64,000 nt of DNA, from positions 10,848,698-10,912,697 of the forward strand of contig OX328123.1 in the NCBI GenBank assembly GCA_946811695.1. Direction: 5' to 3'. Origin of the DNA: Gonocerus acuteangulatus. Its lineage: Eukaryota > Arthropoda > Insecta > Hemiptera > Coreidae. Positions 51,360 to 64,000 of the stretch are shown one piece after another. The position numbers and the translations under genes are program-made. How positions within the stretch are numbered: position 1 is the first letter of the stretch; the number at the start of each line of letters is the position of its first letter. The notes under the pieces are model-generated. The model worked only from the letters and a program-made list of their open reading frames with translations, was not told where the DNA came from and did not search any database.

Positions 51360-53392
51360 GGCAATAAATATACATTTTAGCATATAAAATGTGTTTTATT
51401 GAATAAGAACACTGACCGAAACCCCGACGATCTACGCTTCCTACTTCTGAACGGTCGACCATATCTTCTCAAGTTTCTTAGGTATGTTAAATTTTTATAG
51501 ACGGTTCATACCTAATGCAGCGGAACACCAGCATACTCTCCATGCACTTGTTGGCAACTGCAAGAAAAGTGACTCGACAACAATGGAATGGTCTGAGGAG
51601 GCGGATGCTGCATTTCAACGGTGTCAGCAAGACATAAAATCGGCTCTCACATTGACCCACCCATCCGAGGATGCTGAACTCACTCTGGCATGAGATGCGT
51701 CGAACACAGCGATTGGAGCAGTTCTCCAGCAACGCGAAGGATCGGGATGGAAACCCCTTGGCTTCTTCTCCAAGACTCTCACGAATGCCGAACAACGTTA
51801 TTCTGCCTACGACAGAGAGCTGATCGCCATACACCGAGCAATCCGTCACTTTAGGCCCTCAATCGAAGGTCGCAACTTCGCTGTCCTCACAGACCACAAA
51901 CCCCTGACTCACATGTTCCGGCAACGCCAAGAAACGGCTACGCCCATGAGGATCCGGCTTGTAAACTTCATCAGCCAGTTTACAACCGATGTCCGCCATG
52001 TGTCAGGTAGTGATAATGTGGTCGCTGACACACTGTCGAGGATGGAGGAGATAACACTCCCAGACGACATGGAAAAAATTGCTGCGGAACAGGAAAACGA
52101 CCCCAACATTGCTGAGCTCCTTCGGAATCCGGCTCTGGCACTCAAATGGATGGGCGTTCCACACTCACCGAAACCACTGCTCTGTGAGACAAGCACTTCA
52201 AGAGTGCGTCCGTACCTGCCCGTATCATTGAGACAAGCCATGTTCCAGCAACTTCACAACCTCAGCCACCCCGGCATACGTGGGTCAAGGCGTCCCAACA
52301 ACAATACGTTGGGTCCTGTCCCAACGCTTCTTCTGGCCCAATATGAACGTGGACATTGCCACACAGGTGTGTGGCTTGCCAGCGGAGTAAAGTACAGCGC
52401 CATACCGTCGCACCTCCAGGAGTCTTTGCCCCAGTTGCTCGCTTCGAGCACATCCACATAGACATTATTGGTCGACTTCAACATCAGACTGCAAACGATA
52501 CTGTCTAACTATGGTAGATAGGTTCACTCGATGGCCCGAGGCTGAGCCAGTTGAAGACATTAGTGCGGATACAATAGTCAGAGCACTTTATAGGACTTGG
52601 ATTTGTCGCTACGGTGTCCCAGCCAAAATAACAACGGACCAAGGGCGGCAATTTGAGAGTGAACTCTTCCGCAAGCTGACACAGATTCTAGGGGTGAAGC
52701 GCTGTAGGACAGCCTCATAATATCCGCAAAGTAATGGCTGCATTGAACGATGGCACAGGACGCTAAAAACTGCCCTCACAGCTCACCTTATCAACGCATC
52801 AAGGTGGACTGATCTGCTACCTACAGTACTTCTTGGCCTGAGAGCAGCAGTGCGCGAAGATAACGCTAGCAGTGCAGCAGACCTTGTTTTTGGGCAGCCT
52901 CTATGTTTACCCGGTGAGCTGCTGGCAAGCAACGAACGACCAGAGGACCCTGAGGAGTTCCTGCGAAGGCTGAGCGACTACATGAAGGACTTACGACCAG
53001 CGCCTCATCGTTCCAGCAGTAGCCAAACTTTTGTCCCTAAGGATCTCAGGAACTGCAGTCATGTCTTTCTGCGAGATGATGCAGTGCGACAACCGCTCAC
53101 ACCACCATACTCCGGTCCCCATCCCGTAATGGACCGACAGCCGAAGACCTTCAAGATCCAGCTCCCGTCAGGACCCAGGACGGTCTCAGTTGACCGCCTG
53201 AAACCAGCCTACACCATCCAGGAGCCACCAGCACAGCAGACCACTGGACACCCTCAGAGAACACTGCCCTCCTCCGACCAATCTACAACCAGTAAATCAG
53301 CCGCCACACAAGCAGAACCACTTCATCGGACTTGTCGAGGAAGACTCATCCGACCTCCTGTCCGCTTCCATGACTCTGTCATTGGTGGGAGG

Positions 53393-53815
53393 TGATGTGG
53401 CAGCTAGCGAGATGTAAACACTAACCTGGTTAGTGTAACATCCTCCTGATATCAACCATACACGCCCACCGCCAGTGTTGCCAAAGTGTAAAGATAAGAG
53501 ACAAATTAATAATTTTACAGGGGGTACACTGCAAAGCAACCCTGCGTCACAAGACCTGTGAAAACCAGTGTGTTAATGGCGTCTACTTGTGCATGTGCTC
53601 TCGTGGTGTTCCAAGTTTCTTTATCAGACATTATTTATTCATTTATTATTATTACCTCGAAGAACGTTTTATTTTTGTTATCAGGTTTTATAATTTCTCC
53701 TTATTATTATCTTTTAATTTCGTCTGTGCAGAGTTAACTTATTTATTTTATCGAAGCATTATAGTGACTTTTATTTTACAAGTTTTATTATTTTATTATC
53801 CCGCTACCAGTACAC
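53393..53815 (+). repeat. Probable 3' LTR of the Ty3/gypsy element
   Basis: A purine tract GGTGGGAGG immediately precedes TGATGTGGCAGCTAGCGAGA, the usual TG start of an LTR, right after the pol stop. The end near 53815 is a guess. No second copy is in the window to confirm the borders. Confidence 0.55.
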
Positions 53816-53974
53816 TAAAACAGTAATATCATCATAAAGCATAAGAAATGTGTCAGCGTAAACAAATTAAGTAAAATGCATTGAAAAAATGGAAATTTTT
53901 GTCGTTTATCGTTGATTTGAGAAAATTTCGCTGATTCAGTGGCTGACTGAAAAGCCACAAGTCGTTGATAGAAA

Positions 53975-54202
53975 TGCAAAGTATCGAATGTGAAAAAACA
54001 CAATTTTCATTTGCAATCTATACTGATTGCTGTTGGACTGATGTATGGCAAATTCTCGAATCCACGTTCACTCAGTGCAAGGGGAAAGTAACCACTGTCA
54101 AAAAGGTCGAATCTGCCGACTATTTGACTGTCCAAAAGCAAAGTAATGAATAAAAGTTTTTTTACTCTGGAACGTGGTGATTTTGACATTCGATACTTTG
54201 CA
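53975..54202. mobile_element. MITE with TGCAAAGTATCGAATGTGAA ends
   Basis: The left TGCAAAGTATCGAATGTGAA is matched inversely by the right ACATTCGATACTTTGCA. 228 bp, noncoding. A second copy of the same family lies at 63771-63989. Confidence 0.8.
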
Positions 54203-54569
54203 TTGGTAATACGAAATATTGCCCATCCTTTTTACAGGAAAACCGGGACTTCGAGTCCCACCACCCCCGTCGACACCCTATGACTATTTTAATTTATTAG
54301 CGACCGTGGATTTATTTCAGCTAATATGCAAATAAGTATGCTCAAAAGCTAAAAGAAAAAACCCCAAGCTCCTCGTGTGGCAGCTTACTATTTCATTTCT
54401 AAAAACATTGTTAGGATTACTTTATTTAATGGGTCAGGTAGTTCTACCATCCGAAGTTCTTTATTGGAGTTCGGATTTTTTGTATAACCACCCACTCTTT
54501 CGAGATGTGATGCCACAAATAATCAAGAATAATTGTTACTTGTTATTCTAGAGGAACACCGGTAGCAAT

Positions 54570-54818
54570 ATGAAGCTACGGGACTTAAGGTACAAAGTAA
54601 TAAAGAGGCTGTTGGACCAGCAGGTAGCGCCATCTCAACCACCCCCGCAAAGCTTAGGAGTCCACCTCCCCATCAAGGTGGCCAGGTACTTTAGAAAACG
54701 TTGCAAGCAGTGCTACACAAGAACATCAGGAAATATGTTTTGTTTGTATGTAGCCACTGGAGAGCCAGGACTTTGCCTGGCAGATTATTTCCGGGTATAT
54801 CACAATTACCCTTTGTGA
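54570..54818 (+). pseudogene. piggyBac-like transposase C-terminal fragment
   Basis: An 82-codon frame with FRKRCKQCYTR, then NMFCLYVATGEPGLCLADYF and RVYHNYP before the stop. The Cys spacing (C..C, C, C) and terminal YFRVYH resemble the Cys-rich C-terminal domain of piggyBac transposases, with one expected Cys replaced (FCLYV). The rest of the transposase is not recognisable upstream. Confidence 0.6.
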
Positions 54819-55877
54819 AAATCATCAGCCATGTAAATAACCAATAGTCTGTATATATATTTTTTAACTTAAATATATGATAATAATCACAACTTCGTAT
54901 TTTTATTTCCTTTTTACCAAATATATAGAATAAAACTATTATGGTGGAAAAAAAAATTGGTAACTGATTCACTTTTACGAGTGTTGATGTTTTAATCTAT
55001 ATCATTAAAGTGAAATAAAATATGAGATTATCTTTCTTCATAAATTTTACTTGATAGATGTACACACAAGAAATGAAAGTATGGTACTTCTATTATTCTC
55101 AACTGCGAACTACGTAGTCTAAAAATTATATATGATAATAATTTATATTATTTTCATTGTTTCAAGACAAATTAGCTTGGGAATAAATGTCATAAAGAGG
55201 TAACTTATGAAGTATACCCCCCATGGGGGTACTTTAACAATTTGAAATCAATATAATATATTGATGGAATCTATATCTATACATATAATAAAAATGTAAC
55301 TCATCGCTCTGTGTACATGGAAGATATATGAGAAAAAATATTATTGGGGGCCTTTATCAACGGAATAGCACCCAAAACAATGATTGTTAGAAGTATTGTC
55401 TGTGCGTTTGTGCATTCTAATCTCCATTCTTCTTAGTGTTTATAATCCAAAATAAACCGAAAGATATATCCAAAAAATGCTTTAAAACTTTTTCGAAGTT
55501 ATTAAGTTAAAACTTGAAAAAGTTAATAACTTTTTCGACCCCTGCTTCAAAGGTGTTGGATCAAGAGTTTGGTTGTTAGGGTAATATCAAAAATGTATTA
55601 ATGAAAGAAATAGGTTTTTATTATTTTTTTATTTGATCACTACAGGTACATTGTACACAAGCAACAAATTCTAATATATTGGAAATAATAAATTAGTATA
55701 ATTCAGAATCATTATCTTAGAACATCATAAAACAAACAGAAACAATAAATATACTTGTAAGGCTGGGAATCAAAAAATATTCCAATCCTCCATGCCTCAC
55801 CGACAGGGTACAAGGCCTTTCCTAACAGCATTTCAAGTTAATCCTTATAGGAGAATAAATAAAATGTTCAAATGAAC

Positions 55878-56037
55878 TTAACCTCTGGGACGCAAGTGTC
55901 TGACAGAAACGAGGGAATTTCAGTAAAGTATGTTGGCAGCAGTGAGCATCTAGATTATAGATGCTCACTGCTGTCAAAATTATTCACTGAAATTTCCCTT
56001 GTGTCTGTCAGAAACTTTATACAAACCAGGGGCTAAA
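55878..56037. mobile_element. Foldback element family P
   Basis: GTGTCTGACAGAAACGAGGG pairs with CCCTTGTGTCTGTCAGAAAC. Centre CATCTAGATTATAGATG. Same family as 18919-19089. Confidence 0.85.
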
Positions 56038-56254
56038 GGTAAGAAACTAAAATCAAGTTCAATCAATAACTTTTATCATTTTACATAATGTGATCTCTTC
56101 TTCGATTTAAAACAGATAAGGCTTGTTGATATTAATTGAATCACTCTTCAAAAAAAGTAAGAATAATAAACATTTTTTTTAGAAGAAATACATTATTTAT
56201 TTAGTATTATGTGTTTCATACAAAAACAGTACATTTCAAAAGTTATTGCATATA

Positions 56255-57745
56255 TTGGATTGTAAAATAAGTTCGCAGCGTTTTTCAATTTAATTCTCTC
56301 TGTATTTATATAACATGTTTACTTGGTCAATTATGTAAACATATTCTAAAGCAGGATTAGTTAAGGTGCTTTAATGCCTCAGTTTCAACCGAGATTCCTT
56401 ATCTTTAAGTGGTATTTTGCTTCCTTAAAATGGAAGAGAAAAAAAAAATGTTTCATCATTTAATGCTTTTTTAATTGCGAAAAGGAAAATCCGGTGCACA
56501 CACGTTTATCAAAATTTGCAGTGTGTATGGCAATGATGCATTACGAGAAATCACCGTCCATAAGTGGTTTGCTAGGTTCAGAACCGGAAATTTTGACTTG
56601 GAAGACGCAAAGCGCTTGAGTCATCCTTCTACTGTTGATGACCAAATTCAAGCATTGGTCATAGAGAAGCTTCACTCTCTGACATGAGATTTTGCATAGA
56701 CGCTTAACATATCTCATTCAAGTGTCTCATCGTTTTGGGGCTGCGGGATATGTTTCTCGAAGTGATATATGGGTTTCTCACAATTTGACGGAAAATAATT
56801 TATTGGACCGCATTTCTATTGGATGATTCCCTCTTGAAACACAATGTTAATGATTCATTTTTTTAAAGAGGTTGGAAAAGTGGGTTCTATGCAATGATAT
56901 TGTGTTGAAAAAGTCCAAGGGAAAACGAAGTGACTCGCCATTAACGACTCTAAGAGCAGGATTACAGCCAGAAAATGTTATGCTGTGCATTTGGCGGGAT
57001 TGTAAAGGTGTCTTTTATTTTGAGCTCCTCCTGTCCAACCAATCATTAATTCTACAATATATCATGACCAATTGGAACAATTAAAGGCAGCGGTTGATCA
57101 AATGCGTCCAACATTGGCTAATCCCACAGGCAATGTCTTCCATCATGATAACACCCGTCCTCACGTGTCTTTGCAGGTCCGGCAGAAATTATTGGAGTTT
57201 GGCAGGGATGTGATCCCCACCCACCCTATTCCCCAGGCTTTACTTACAGATTTTCACTTATTTCAGGCCATTCAAAACTCTCTTAATGAGAAACACTTTA
57301 ATTCACTCGAGGACTGCAAAACGTGCAAACAGGAGTTCATTGCACAAAAATGTGGGAACTTCTGGGAGGACGGAATTAAGAACTAACCTGAAAGGTAGCA
57401 ATATGTAATAGATCAAAATGGGCCATATTATTATTTAATTTAAATTTTAACGTCCATTATTATTAACTAAGAATTTCACGACAGATTATCTATAGGTTAC
57501 CACCCTTTTCTAGCTAGGATAGGGCTGATGCCTTTTCTTTTTTCTAAAGAAAAGCCACCACCCCATAGTGGGAATCGAACCCACGTACATTGGCACGGAG
57601 TGTTAAGTGCTCACGCCTTAACACTCACAGCCACCGGGCCTCCAAAAAATGGGTCATATATAATTGATTAAAAATATTTACAAGAGTCTGAAGTTTTTAT
57701 TGAACTCACCAGTAAAAATTGCTACGAACTTATTTTACTACCTAA
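56255..57745 (+). mobile_element. Mariner element, near full length, inactive
   Basis: TA on both sides. Ends TTGGATTGTAAAATAAGTTC and inverse TTAGGTAGTAAAATAAGTTC. The transposase remnant spans about 56475-57386: HTH region (EITVHKWFARFRTGNFDLED, then HPSTVDDQIQALV), then the three Asp sites of a DD34D mariner (CIWRDCKG, HHDNTRPH, LLTDFHLF). All three Asp remain, but a frameshift and stops between 56687 and 56872, and near 57083, break it. A SINE-B sits between the coding end and the right terminal repeat. Confidence 0.92.
57429..57645 (-). mobile_element. tRNA-derived SINE, family B, nested in mariner
   Basis: Flanked by 14-bp duplications AAAATGGGCCATAT (57415-57428) and AAAATGGGTCATAT (57646-57659). 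- orientation with CCACCACCCCATAGTGGGAA on the + strand. Younger than the mariner copy. Confidence 0.92.
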
Positions 57746-58466
57746 TAATAAAAACAATAGAAATTTTTACGTAAACAGAACTTGAGATACATTTTATACA
57801 GAAATTAATCCTACAAAGACAAGAAACAATCGTACACCAATTTAGTACTGGTGACATTTTATCTCTCTAACATGATGAAGATTTTTCACACATAAAATTA
57901 ATATTTGTATGGTCCCATTTCGTAGGCAGAGATGAGGAATTCATCTCTTTTTTTTCTAAAAAATAGGAAGGAAGACAAATAAATGTCTTCTTAAAAAGAT
58001 TAATAAATTATGATTTTGACACATTAAATTATTCTTTGATTCAGATTTTATTATTGATGAAATCTTTCAAAACTGGAGCTTTTTTAATTGTAAATAAAAT
58101 GAAATATGCAGTATTTTATCTATTGTTAGTGATGGCAAGTGCCATTGGTATGAATTAATTATTCTGAGCAGAGCAATAATTCTTCACGACAAAAAGTTGT
58201 AGCCAACAGCAACCCAACCCTGGGTTCGAGTATCTACTAAACGTAACTAAGAGTATATTTTCTGGCTCAAAACACATTATTTGTCTGTGTTAATCAAAAT
58301 AGACTAGTTTCAGGATTCACCACAATTTCTTGTTTTCTTTTTCAAGACCTTCCTTAAGAAATATATATAAAAAAAAGGTAAAAGCTGTTCATTTATTTAC
58401 AATAAGTTGCTGTTGTGTCCTACTTTGTTTAAGTTTTTAGTGTACAAGGAAAATAATTGGAAAGAT

Positions 58467-58860
58467 ATCAGGACCTTGGAGGAGAAAGAGCCAATCTGTT
58501 TATTTTATTTTCCAATTCAGAAATATGTAGGTAACACAACGCTTCAACTTGTTTCTCTGGTTCCCCTTTAGATCTCTGTCAGTTTTAAGTGAATAGCCCC
58601 ATCATCTATGAAAAATTCAATGTCCCATTTCAAGGGCGAATTCCTCTCCTAGCATTTTGTTACCCATAAATCACTCGTATAAATTAACATTAAAACATTG
58701 AATTTCAATTTCATACTTCTTCAATCAGGTTTAAGAAACAGCATTCCATGGAGTAAACATCCGTCCTTTCTATCCTGAAGCACTTTCAGAACATTGACTT
58801 TGACTTCCCAACATCCGGATTTTGTGATTTGCCCTTTCTCTTCCAAGGTCCTAATATGCA
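58467..58860. mobile_element. MITE family L
   Basis: TATCAGGACCTTGGAGGAGA at the left and CTCTTCCAAGGTCCTAATAT at the right are inverted repeats. The inner phrases GTTACCCATAAATCACTCGT and TATCCTGAAGCACTTTCAGA match the copy at 4071. Confidence 0.8.
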
Positions 58861-59640
58861 TCATAAGGCATTTGATGGAACACATAATTGTATGTATATA
58901 AATAGGAACAAATGATAAATAATTTTTTATTATTTTTTTTATTTTTTGTTAGAGGAGTTTTATGTAACAAGACTAAAAATATGACCTAAAATAAGCATTC
59001 ACTATAATATCAATACCACTATATTGAGCATGATATTTACTGTGCAACTCTTAGATAGGCAGCTAATTTTATCAGAAGACAGTACATCTAAACTTAGAAA
59101 ACAGATATTATACAAGAAATAAATAACTGCATTAGGCTCTGTTTTTTTACTTGAGAACTTAAGCAAAACCCAATTTTTATATTAAAACAAATAAAAACTC
59201 TAATTCCTGTGACTTTAAAAAAAAAGAAGGTTGGAGTGGGTCAGTGAAATTCACTTCCAAAAGGAGAAAGATGCCACTGGAAAACGGCCAATTTTTGAAA
59301 AATTATGAGAGAATATTCATGTCCAAAAGATTTCATCTTAACGTAACTTGATTAGTGGCAACTTTCCCTTCATTCTATGAAAATTAAACAAATCTAAGAA
59401 TGCGGAGAACAAAAACTCTCAAAATCTAAAACTTATGTCTAATGGAGAGTCTGGTCTTAGTTTTTGGTCATTGCATTAATTTACCAAGAATTATTCAGTC
59501 CCACATACACATACAGAAATAAATCAGCCCTTAATTCACAATCATAAAGGTCTTGTACAGTCAGAAGCTACACAATAATCTACCTGTGGCAAATTACAGC
59601 AGACATGTAGGATGCACTAGAAACAACTTTGGTATAAGCA

Positions 59641-59910
59641 AATTAGTAATTTGGGTCCGGAGTAAACCCCCCTCTCCTAATGAACCGATTTAGTTTATTT
59701 TTAAAACACATTTTTCTTTTTAGATAATCACAACTATACCAAATTTTGTTACAATACACAAGAAAGAAAGGTTGGTACGCGCAAAGTATTTTTCTCTTTA
59801 GATGACCACAAGGAATACAAAGTTTTCGATGCAATGTAAAATAAAAAAAACTATGGCACGTATGATCAAATTAGTATTTTTGGGTCCAGAGTAAACCCCC
59901 ACCCTTCAGA
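59641..59910. repeat. Direct duplication, about 228 bp apart
   Basis: ATTAGTAATTTGGGTCCGGA plus GTAAACCCCC recurs at 59869 as ATTAGTATTTTTGGGTCCAG plus AGTAAACCCCC. Intervening TTTTTCTTTTTAGATAATCA and TTTTTCTCTTTAGATGACCA suggest finer internal repetition. Confidence 0.6.
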
Positions 59911-59970
59911 TGGATCAATTTTGGTGGTTAACGAACTCAATCAATCGTATGATAAGAGAATGCTATATAC

Positions 59971-60553
59971 CAGAGGGGGCCAACCTGCGGCTCTTTCGAG
60001 GATTATTTGTGGCTCTCGATAAATGTACCCTTTTCATTTTTGTACTAGTATATTTAAAAAAATATTTGTTTGGAATATAATAGCACAATATTTTAAACAA
60101 TTATTATTGTTCCGAATATGTTTCAAAATGTATTTTAAATTACTGACAACAAATGTAAAAGACTAAGTCCAACGTTGCAAAAAATTGCATTTCCGACCAC
60201 GTTAAGTATGATATGATTTATTGAAAACTGCATGAACGAACATAAACTGTGGTGTAAATTCTTATTGCAATGGACAGTTAACATTGTGCTGTAGAGGAAT
60301 TAATTTGTATCACTCTTGCTAAAGAATTATCAAGAGAAGTAAAATAAATTTGTTTAATTTTTAATATTTAAATTCCATACACATATTTTGTACTTTTATT
60401 TATATGTTTTCAATAAATATAATTTCTGTTAAAAAAAATATGTTTTTAATACTTTTTTTTGCATGCCTTTTAAATATGTATTGAATTGCGGCTCGCACAA
60501 AATTTCAAATTTTGAAAATTGCCTTGGACTATCAAGGAACTTGGCCACCCCTG
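59971..60553. mobile_element. hAT-like MITE with perfect 8-bp TSD
   Basis: Flanked by CTATATAC at 59963-59970 and 60554-60561. Ends CAGAGGGGGCCAACCTGCGG and inverse CAGGGGTGGCCAAGTTCC. GCGGCTC occurs near both ends. No transposase. The terminal sequence and 8-bp duplication are typical of hAT elements. Confidence 0.85.
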
Positions 60554-60561
60554 CTATATAC

Positions 60562-63540
60562 AGAGTTTTGTGATGAAAAAAAAACTCTGGCAGTTATTGT
60601 GTTAACAAGAACACGCACGCACACATAGATATATATACATAAATTTTAAGGGAGCATTTTCGGTATCTAGTAGGCAGGATCGAAGAAAATTTGAAGACAT
60701 TTTTCTAAAATTCTTTCATGAGTGCAACCTCAATAGCTACAATCCTTCGGAAAGTGCTAAAAGGTCACACATCACATCCCGTTGGCAAATTGTGTAAGTC
60801 AAGATTCTTACTGCCATATTCAAAGACTTTCTCAAGCACTCTCTGCTTGACTGTCCCGATATAAATGTACGACTACATCAATAAATCAAATTAAATTAAA
60901 AAAAAAAAAAAGGCTTCTAGTAGAATTAAGGTCAAGCAAATAAGGTATGGACTGGGTTAATGAAAGAATAAAGTAAAATTATAGCACTTGCAGAGAGGAC
61001 GTCATTTACATCCCTCGAGAAAACACATTTTGTGGAAATTTGACCTATCAAGAGCTGCCAAAACACTCATGTAGATACAGGTCATTTTCTTCCTATTAAG
61101 ACTGAAAACTTTCATTTTTTACCTTTAAAAACGTCCAGAGAACTTGAACTCGTTTATTGAACATAAACACATTTCTAAACGTTAAATCTGTGATAAAATT
61201 TATTTTTCATAATAGACTTAATGAACAAATATAAATTAATTCGAACAAATATTTCAATAATTGTGCAAGTAATAATATTGACAATTCTAAACCTGATTGT
61301 GCCATTTGCAACAACAAAATAAATTTCTTCCAGCATTGATAATGGTTTATATGAAACTTAGCCTATCTTGTGTAGTTGAACGTCCTATTGCAGTAATTCT
61401 CATGAATTACTCCTATTCCATTATTTGTTAAACATTGGACATCCACATTATATATAGAAACATCAGTTCCTGAGTTACGTACGTATTATCTATATCTTGA
61501 AGAGTCAGCTCAAAATCAAGAAAGAATCAGAAACTTTTAATTTCCAAGAAATATCAGGGTGTTAAATATCTACTGTTATTAGAATCAACAAAAAACCTAA
61601 AACAATTTTTGTGAAAAGATAATTAAAATTCTAGTTAAAAAAAAAAAACTTATACTTAATGACTAGCAAGATTTTTTCTGAAGGAAGAAAAATGGCATGT
61701 AATGATGCATCAGTGAAAACAAAGAATGTAACAATAACCTGATAAAATATTTTTTTTACAATAATCTCATTCTTATTAAAAATTGGAATAATTATAAAAA
61801 TGAAATAAATGTTCTCGTCACAATTTCCATAAATAAAAAATTGTAACAAAAATATGACTAGTAAAAAGAGAGGAATGGAACATACTGCCAAATGTTTTCC
61901 CTTAACCCTTTCATTGCTCTGAATGAGTTAACTCGTGGTCGACTGGAAGGGCTCCAGACGCTCCACGCGAGATAACTCGTGCTTCACTCTCTGAACCCCT
62001 GACGCTCCTCACGAGTTATGACTATTAATTTTTTGTAAAGGTTAATGTAATGGAGGCTTTATATCTTGATTTTCTTTGAATTACAAGTAGCATTCATTTT
62101 ATTATTTACAAATAGATTTTCACCCAATTCTTCAAATATATGATTTCCGATTTCATCATATGTTCTGCGTATATTAATTGAAATTATGCATTGTGAAAGT
62201 ATTTTATTAACTATAATTAAAAAAAAAAAAAAGAAAGTAAATTCATAAAATAAACATTGTTATGGATTGTTATGTTCAAGCCTATCGGGTTCTACACAGA
62301 CTTGTCTCTCTAATCCTATTATTGTTTATGTCTTTCAGTCACTAGTCGAATTTTGTTTTGTGTGGTCGGTCTAAATAACCTAATTATATCGTAATTTCTT
62401 AGCTGAGAGATTTTCTTTTCCACGATAGAAACTTTATTTTATTTTAATATAAAATTAGCAATATGGAGGACATAATAATTCCAAATCTATAACAACTGGA
62501 TGTCAAGAGAGACAAAAGAGTTGAATGAGATGAGGAGGGATTGAGCTTACGTTGGAAGCACATCAAGCGCAGTGAGTTATTTCATTAGCAGCAATGAAAG
62601 AGGTAAAATTTACTTTTTTTTTTTTTTTTTACTTCATTCCAAAAGATTTATATTGCACTAGTATTTCTATAGTGACACAATAACAAAGCTCAACTGAAAA
62701 TGTGTCACTCCTGCCTATGTAGGGGGAATATAGTATTAAGACAGGAAGAGTGACACAAGTGCCCTCTGGCGTACAAGCTCTGAAGCTAGATACATACAGT
62801 TTTGATGGTTGATAAAGAGATATTTACCATGCCTTTCATAGTCATAACTGAAAAACATCAATTTTTGACTTGTGCCACTTTAGAAATACTAGTAGGATGT
62901 GCTATGGAGGAGACAAAATATTTCCTGTGTTGACTAAACATTCCACTCTATCTCTGCTGACTAATGATGATCAAGAGAAAATAGATAGCGTATTTATTGT
63001 AGATATAAGTAATCTTGATTTAAAACAAAATATTTATCTCTCATTTCTATTAGTCTATAGGAATAGCTTTTGCACAAGTATTTTTGATGTAATAAAACTC
63101 TGCCTAATGAAAAAATTGTCATGACACTAAAACATTTAAAATACATGAACTAATCAGATACAACCTTACTCTACAACATTAAGCATTTACAGTCTTCTTC
63201 ATATAAAACATTCTCATATGAGATAATTTAAAATTATAACTCATTTAGATACATTTGTTTACAAGTAATTATTTATGTGCTTCTAAATGAGTTAATATTG
63301 GTTATTAGTAAAATTATTATTTTAATATTATCAATGATAACAGAAACATAAAAGAATTGCACCGAGGCAAACCTAGGGGTTTATAGTTTAATATTGGGCA
63401 AAGAATTAAAGGGGAAGAATTAATTCTTGTATTTATCTTTAAAAAAAAATAAAATAAAATACTTTTTTAATATATAAAGTTCTAATTAATGTGAGTATAT
63501 ACCACTCTTAGTGGATTTGATATTCAATATATTTTATTCT
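60562..63540. other. AT-rich stretch without recognised genes
   Basis: No ORF with a known domain, exon chain or transposon end could be supported. At 61925-62020 a GC-richer patch repeats GACGCTCC and ACTCGTG/ACGAGTTA motifs. Confidence 0.4.
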
Positions 63541-63542
63541 TC

Positions 63543-63546
<4 letters not shown>

Positions 63547-63605
<59 letters not shown>
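63547..63605. repeat. (TA)n microsatellite
   Basis: About 58 bp of pure TA. The next ~90 bp on the - strand read CTGATGAAGCACAATTCGAT and may be a decayed PLE-type end. Confidence 0.9.
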
Positions 63606-63608
<3 letters not shown>

Positions 63609-63770
63609 TGTTTTGATACGACATTCGCCATCGGTTGGCTTTTTTGCGTAATATTTCTCAGAAATCGAATTGTGCTTCATCAGACTGTTGTTCATATTTG
63701 TTTTTAAGTTTGTTATTTTATAATAACCTGTAATTGATTAATACTTATCATAACATATAGACAATACAAT

Positions 63771-63989
63771 TGCAAAGTATCGAATGTGAAAAGTGGTTTG
63801 GTACCTTATAGACGACTTATATTTCAATAAATTTTAATTAGACTTAATGCACATTTGTTTGTTTGATTTTCTGTAATCAAAAATTATTTTTCTTTAATTT
63901 TCGAGAGTTTACTAAAACGTACGTCAGCCCAACAGCAATCAGTATAGATTGAAAATGAAAAATGCATTTTTTCACATTCGATACTCTGA
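63771..63989. mobile_element. MITE with TGCAAAGTATCGAATGTGAA ends
   Basis: Second copy of the 53975-54202 family. The right end is TTTCACATTCGATACTCTGA. Shared inner phrase CAACAGCAATCAGTATAGAT (inverse in the first copy). Confidence 0.75.
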
Positions 63990-64000
63990 ATTTGTATCAA

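Noticed and set aside
62870..63124. 84-codon ORF near the right end
   Set aside because: No domain, AT-driven composition and no exon-like borders.
63610..63690. Further hammerhead-like motif on the - strand (CTGATGAAGC)
   Set aside because: The CTGATGA box is present beside a (TA)n tract, but no pairing stem II before a GAAA could be built, so I did not call it.

Overview
This is a 64 kb window of an AT-rich, intron-bearing animal genome. GT-AG introns, tRNA-derived SINEs, mariner, hAT-like, Tigger, Penelope and Ty3 elements and long (TA)n tracts all point to a metazoan. The wording of the diacylglycerol kinase fits an invertebrate, most likely an arthropod. A complete SPAG6 gene implies an animal that makes axonemes (for example flagellated sperm). 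I cannot name the species.

Two host genes can be reconstructed exon by exon, and they are convergent. On the + strand, from about 6.7 to 20.7 kb, lies the 3' half of a type V (theta) diacylglycerol kinase: four exons of the catalytic accessory domain, then two homologous alternative terminal exons, each with its own stop. On the - strand, from 46705 down to 27520, lies a complete SPAG6/PF16 gene, the armadillo-repeat protein of the axonemal central pair. It has ten coding exons that join in frame into a 539-residue protein, and the first coding exon is only 25 nt. Between the two 3' ends lies an unexplained GC- and CpG-rich stretch (about 21.84-22.39 kb). One intronless 190-codon ORF of unknown function lies antisense inside SPAG6 intron 8.

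Almost everything else is mobile DNA. I see three tRNA-derived SINE families (A, B, C) with target-site duplications; hAT-like, Tigger-like and mariner elements; several families of long palindromic or foldback elements; MITEs; a piggyBac-like C-terminal fragment; a LINE fragment; two Penelope-like element (PLE) fragments with RT and/or GIY-YIG parts; and a decayed Ty3/gypsy element at 47.6-53.8 kb. The Ty3 element is split by a 3.03 kb inverted-repeat insertion with a perfect 13-bp target duplication. Nesting gives relative ages: SINE-B inside PLE and mariner, SINE-A inside PLE, and the PLE-type insert inside Ty3.

The most unusual system is a set of hammerhead-ribozyme-like motifs. They occur at the ends of the PLE-type inverted inserts, and once in each of four nearly identical ~368-bp tandem units (49.7-51.15 kb). 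Three unrelated sequences keep the same CTGAAGA / stem / GAAA layout with different but complementary stems. This resembles PLE terminal repeats and retrozymes, with one consistent extra nucleotide after the CTGAAGA box. Two other notable points are a SINE-B copy inserted within 12 nt of the SPAG6 terminal-exon splice acceptor, and the DGK alternative last exons.
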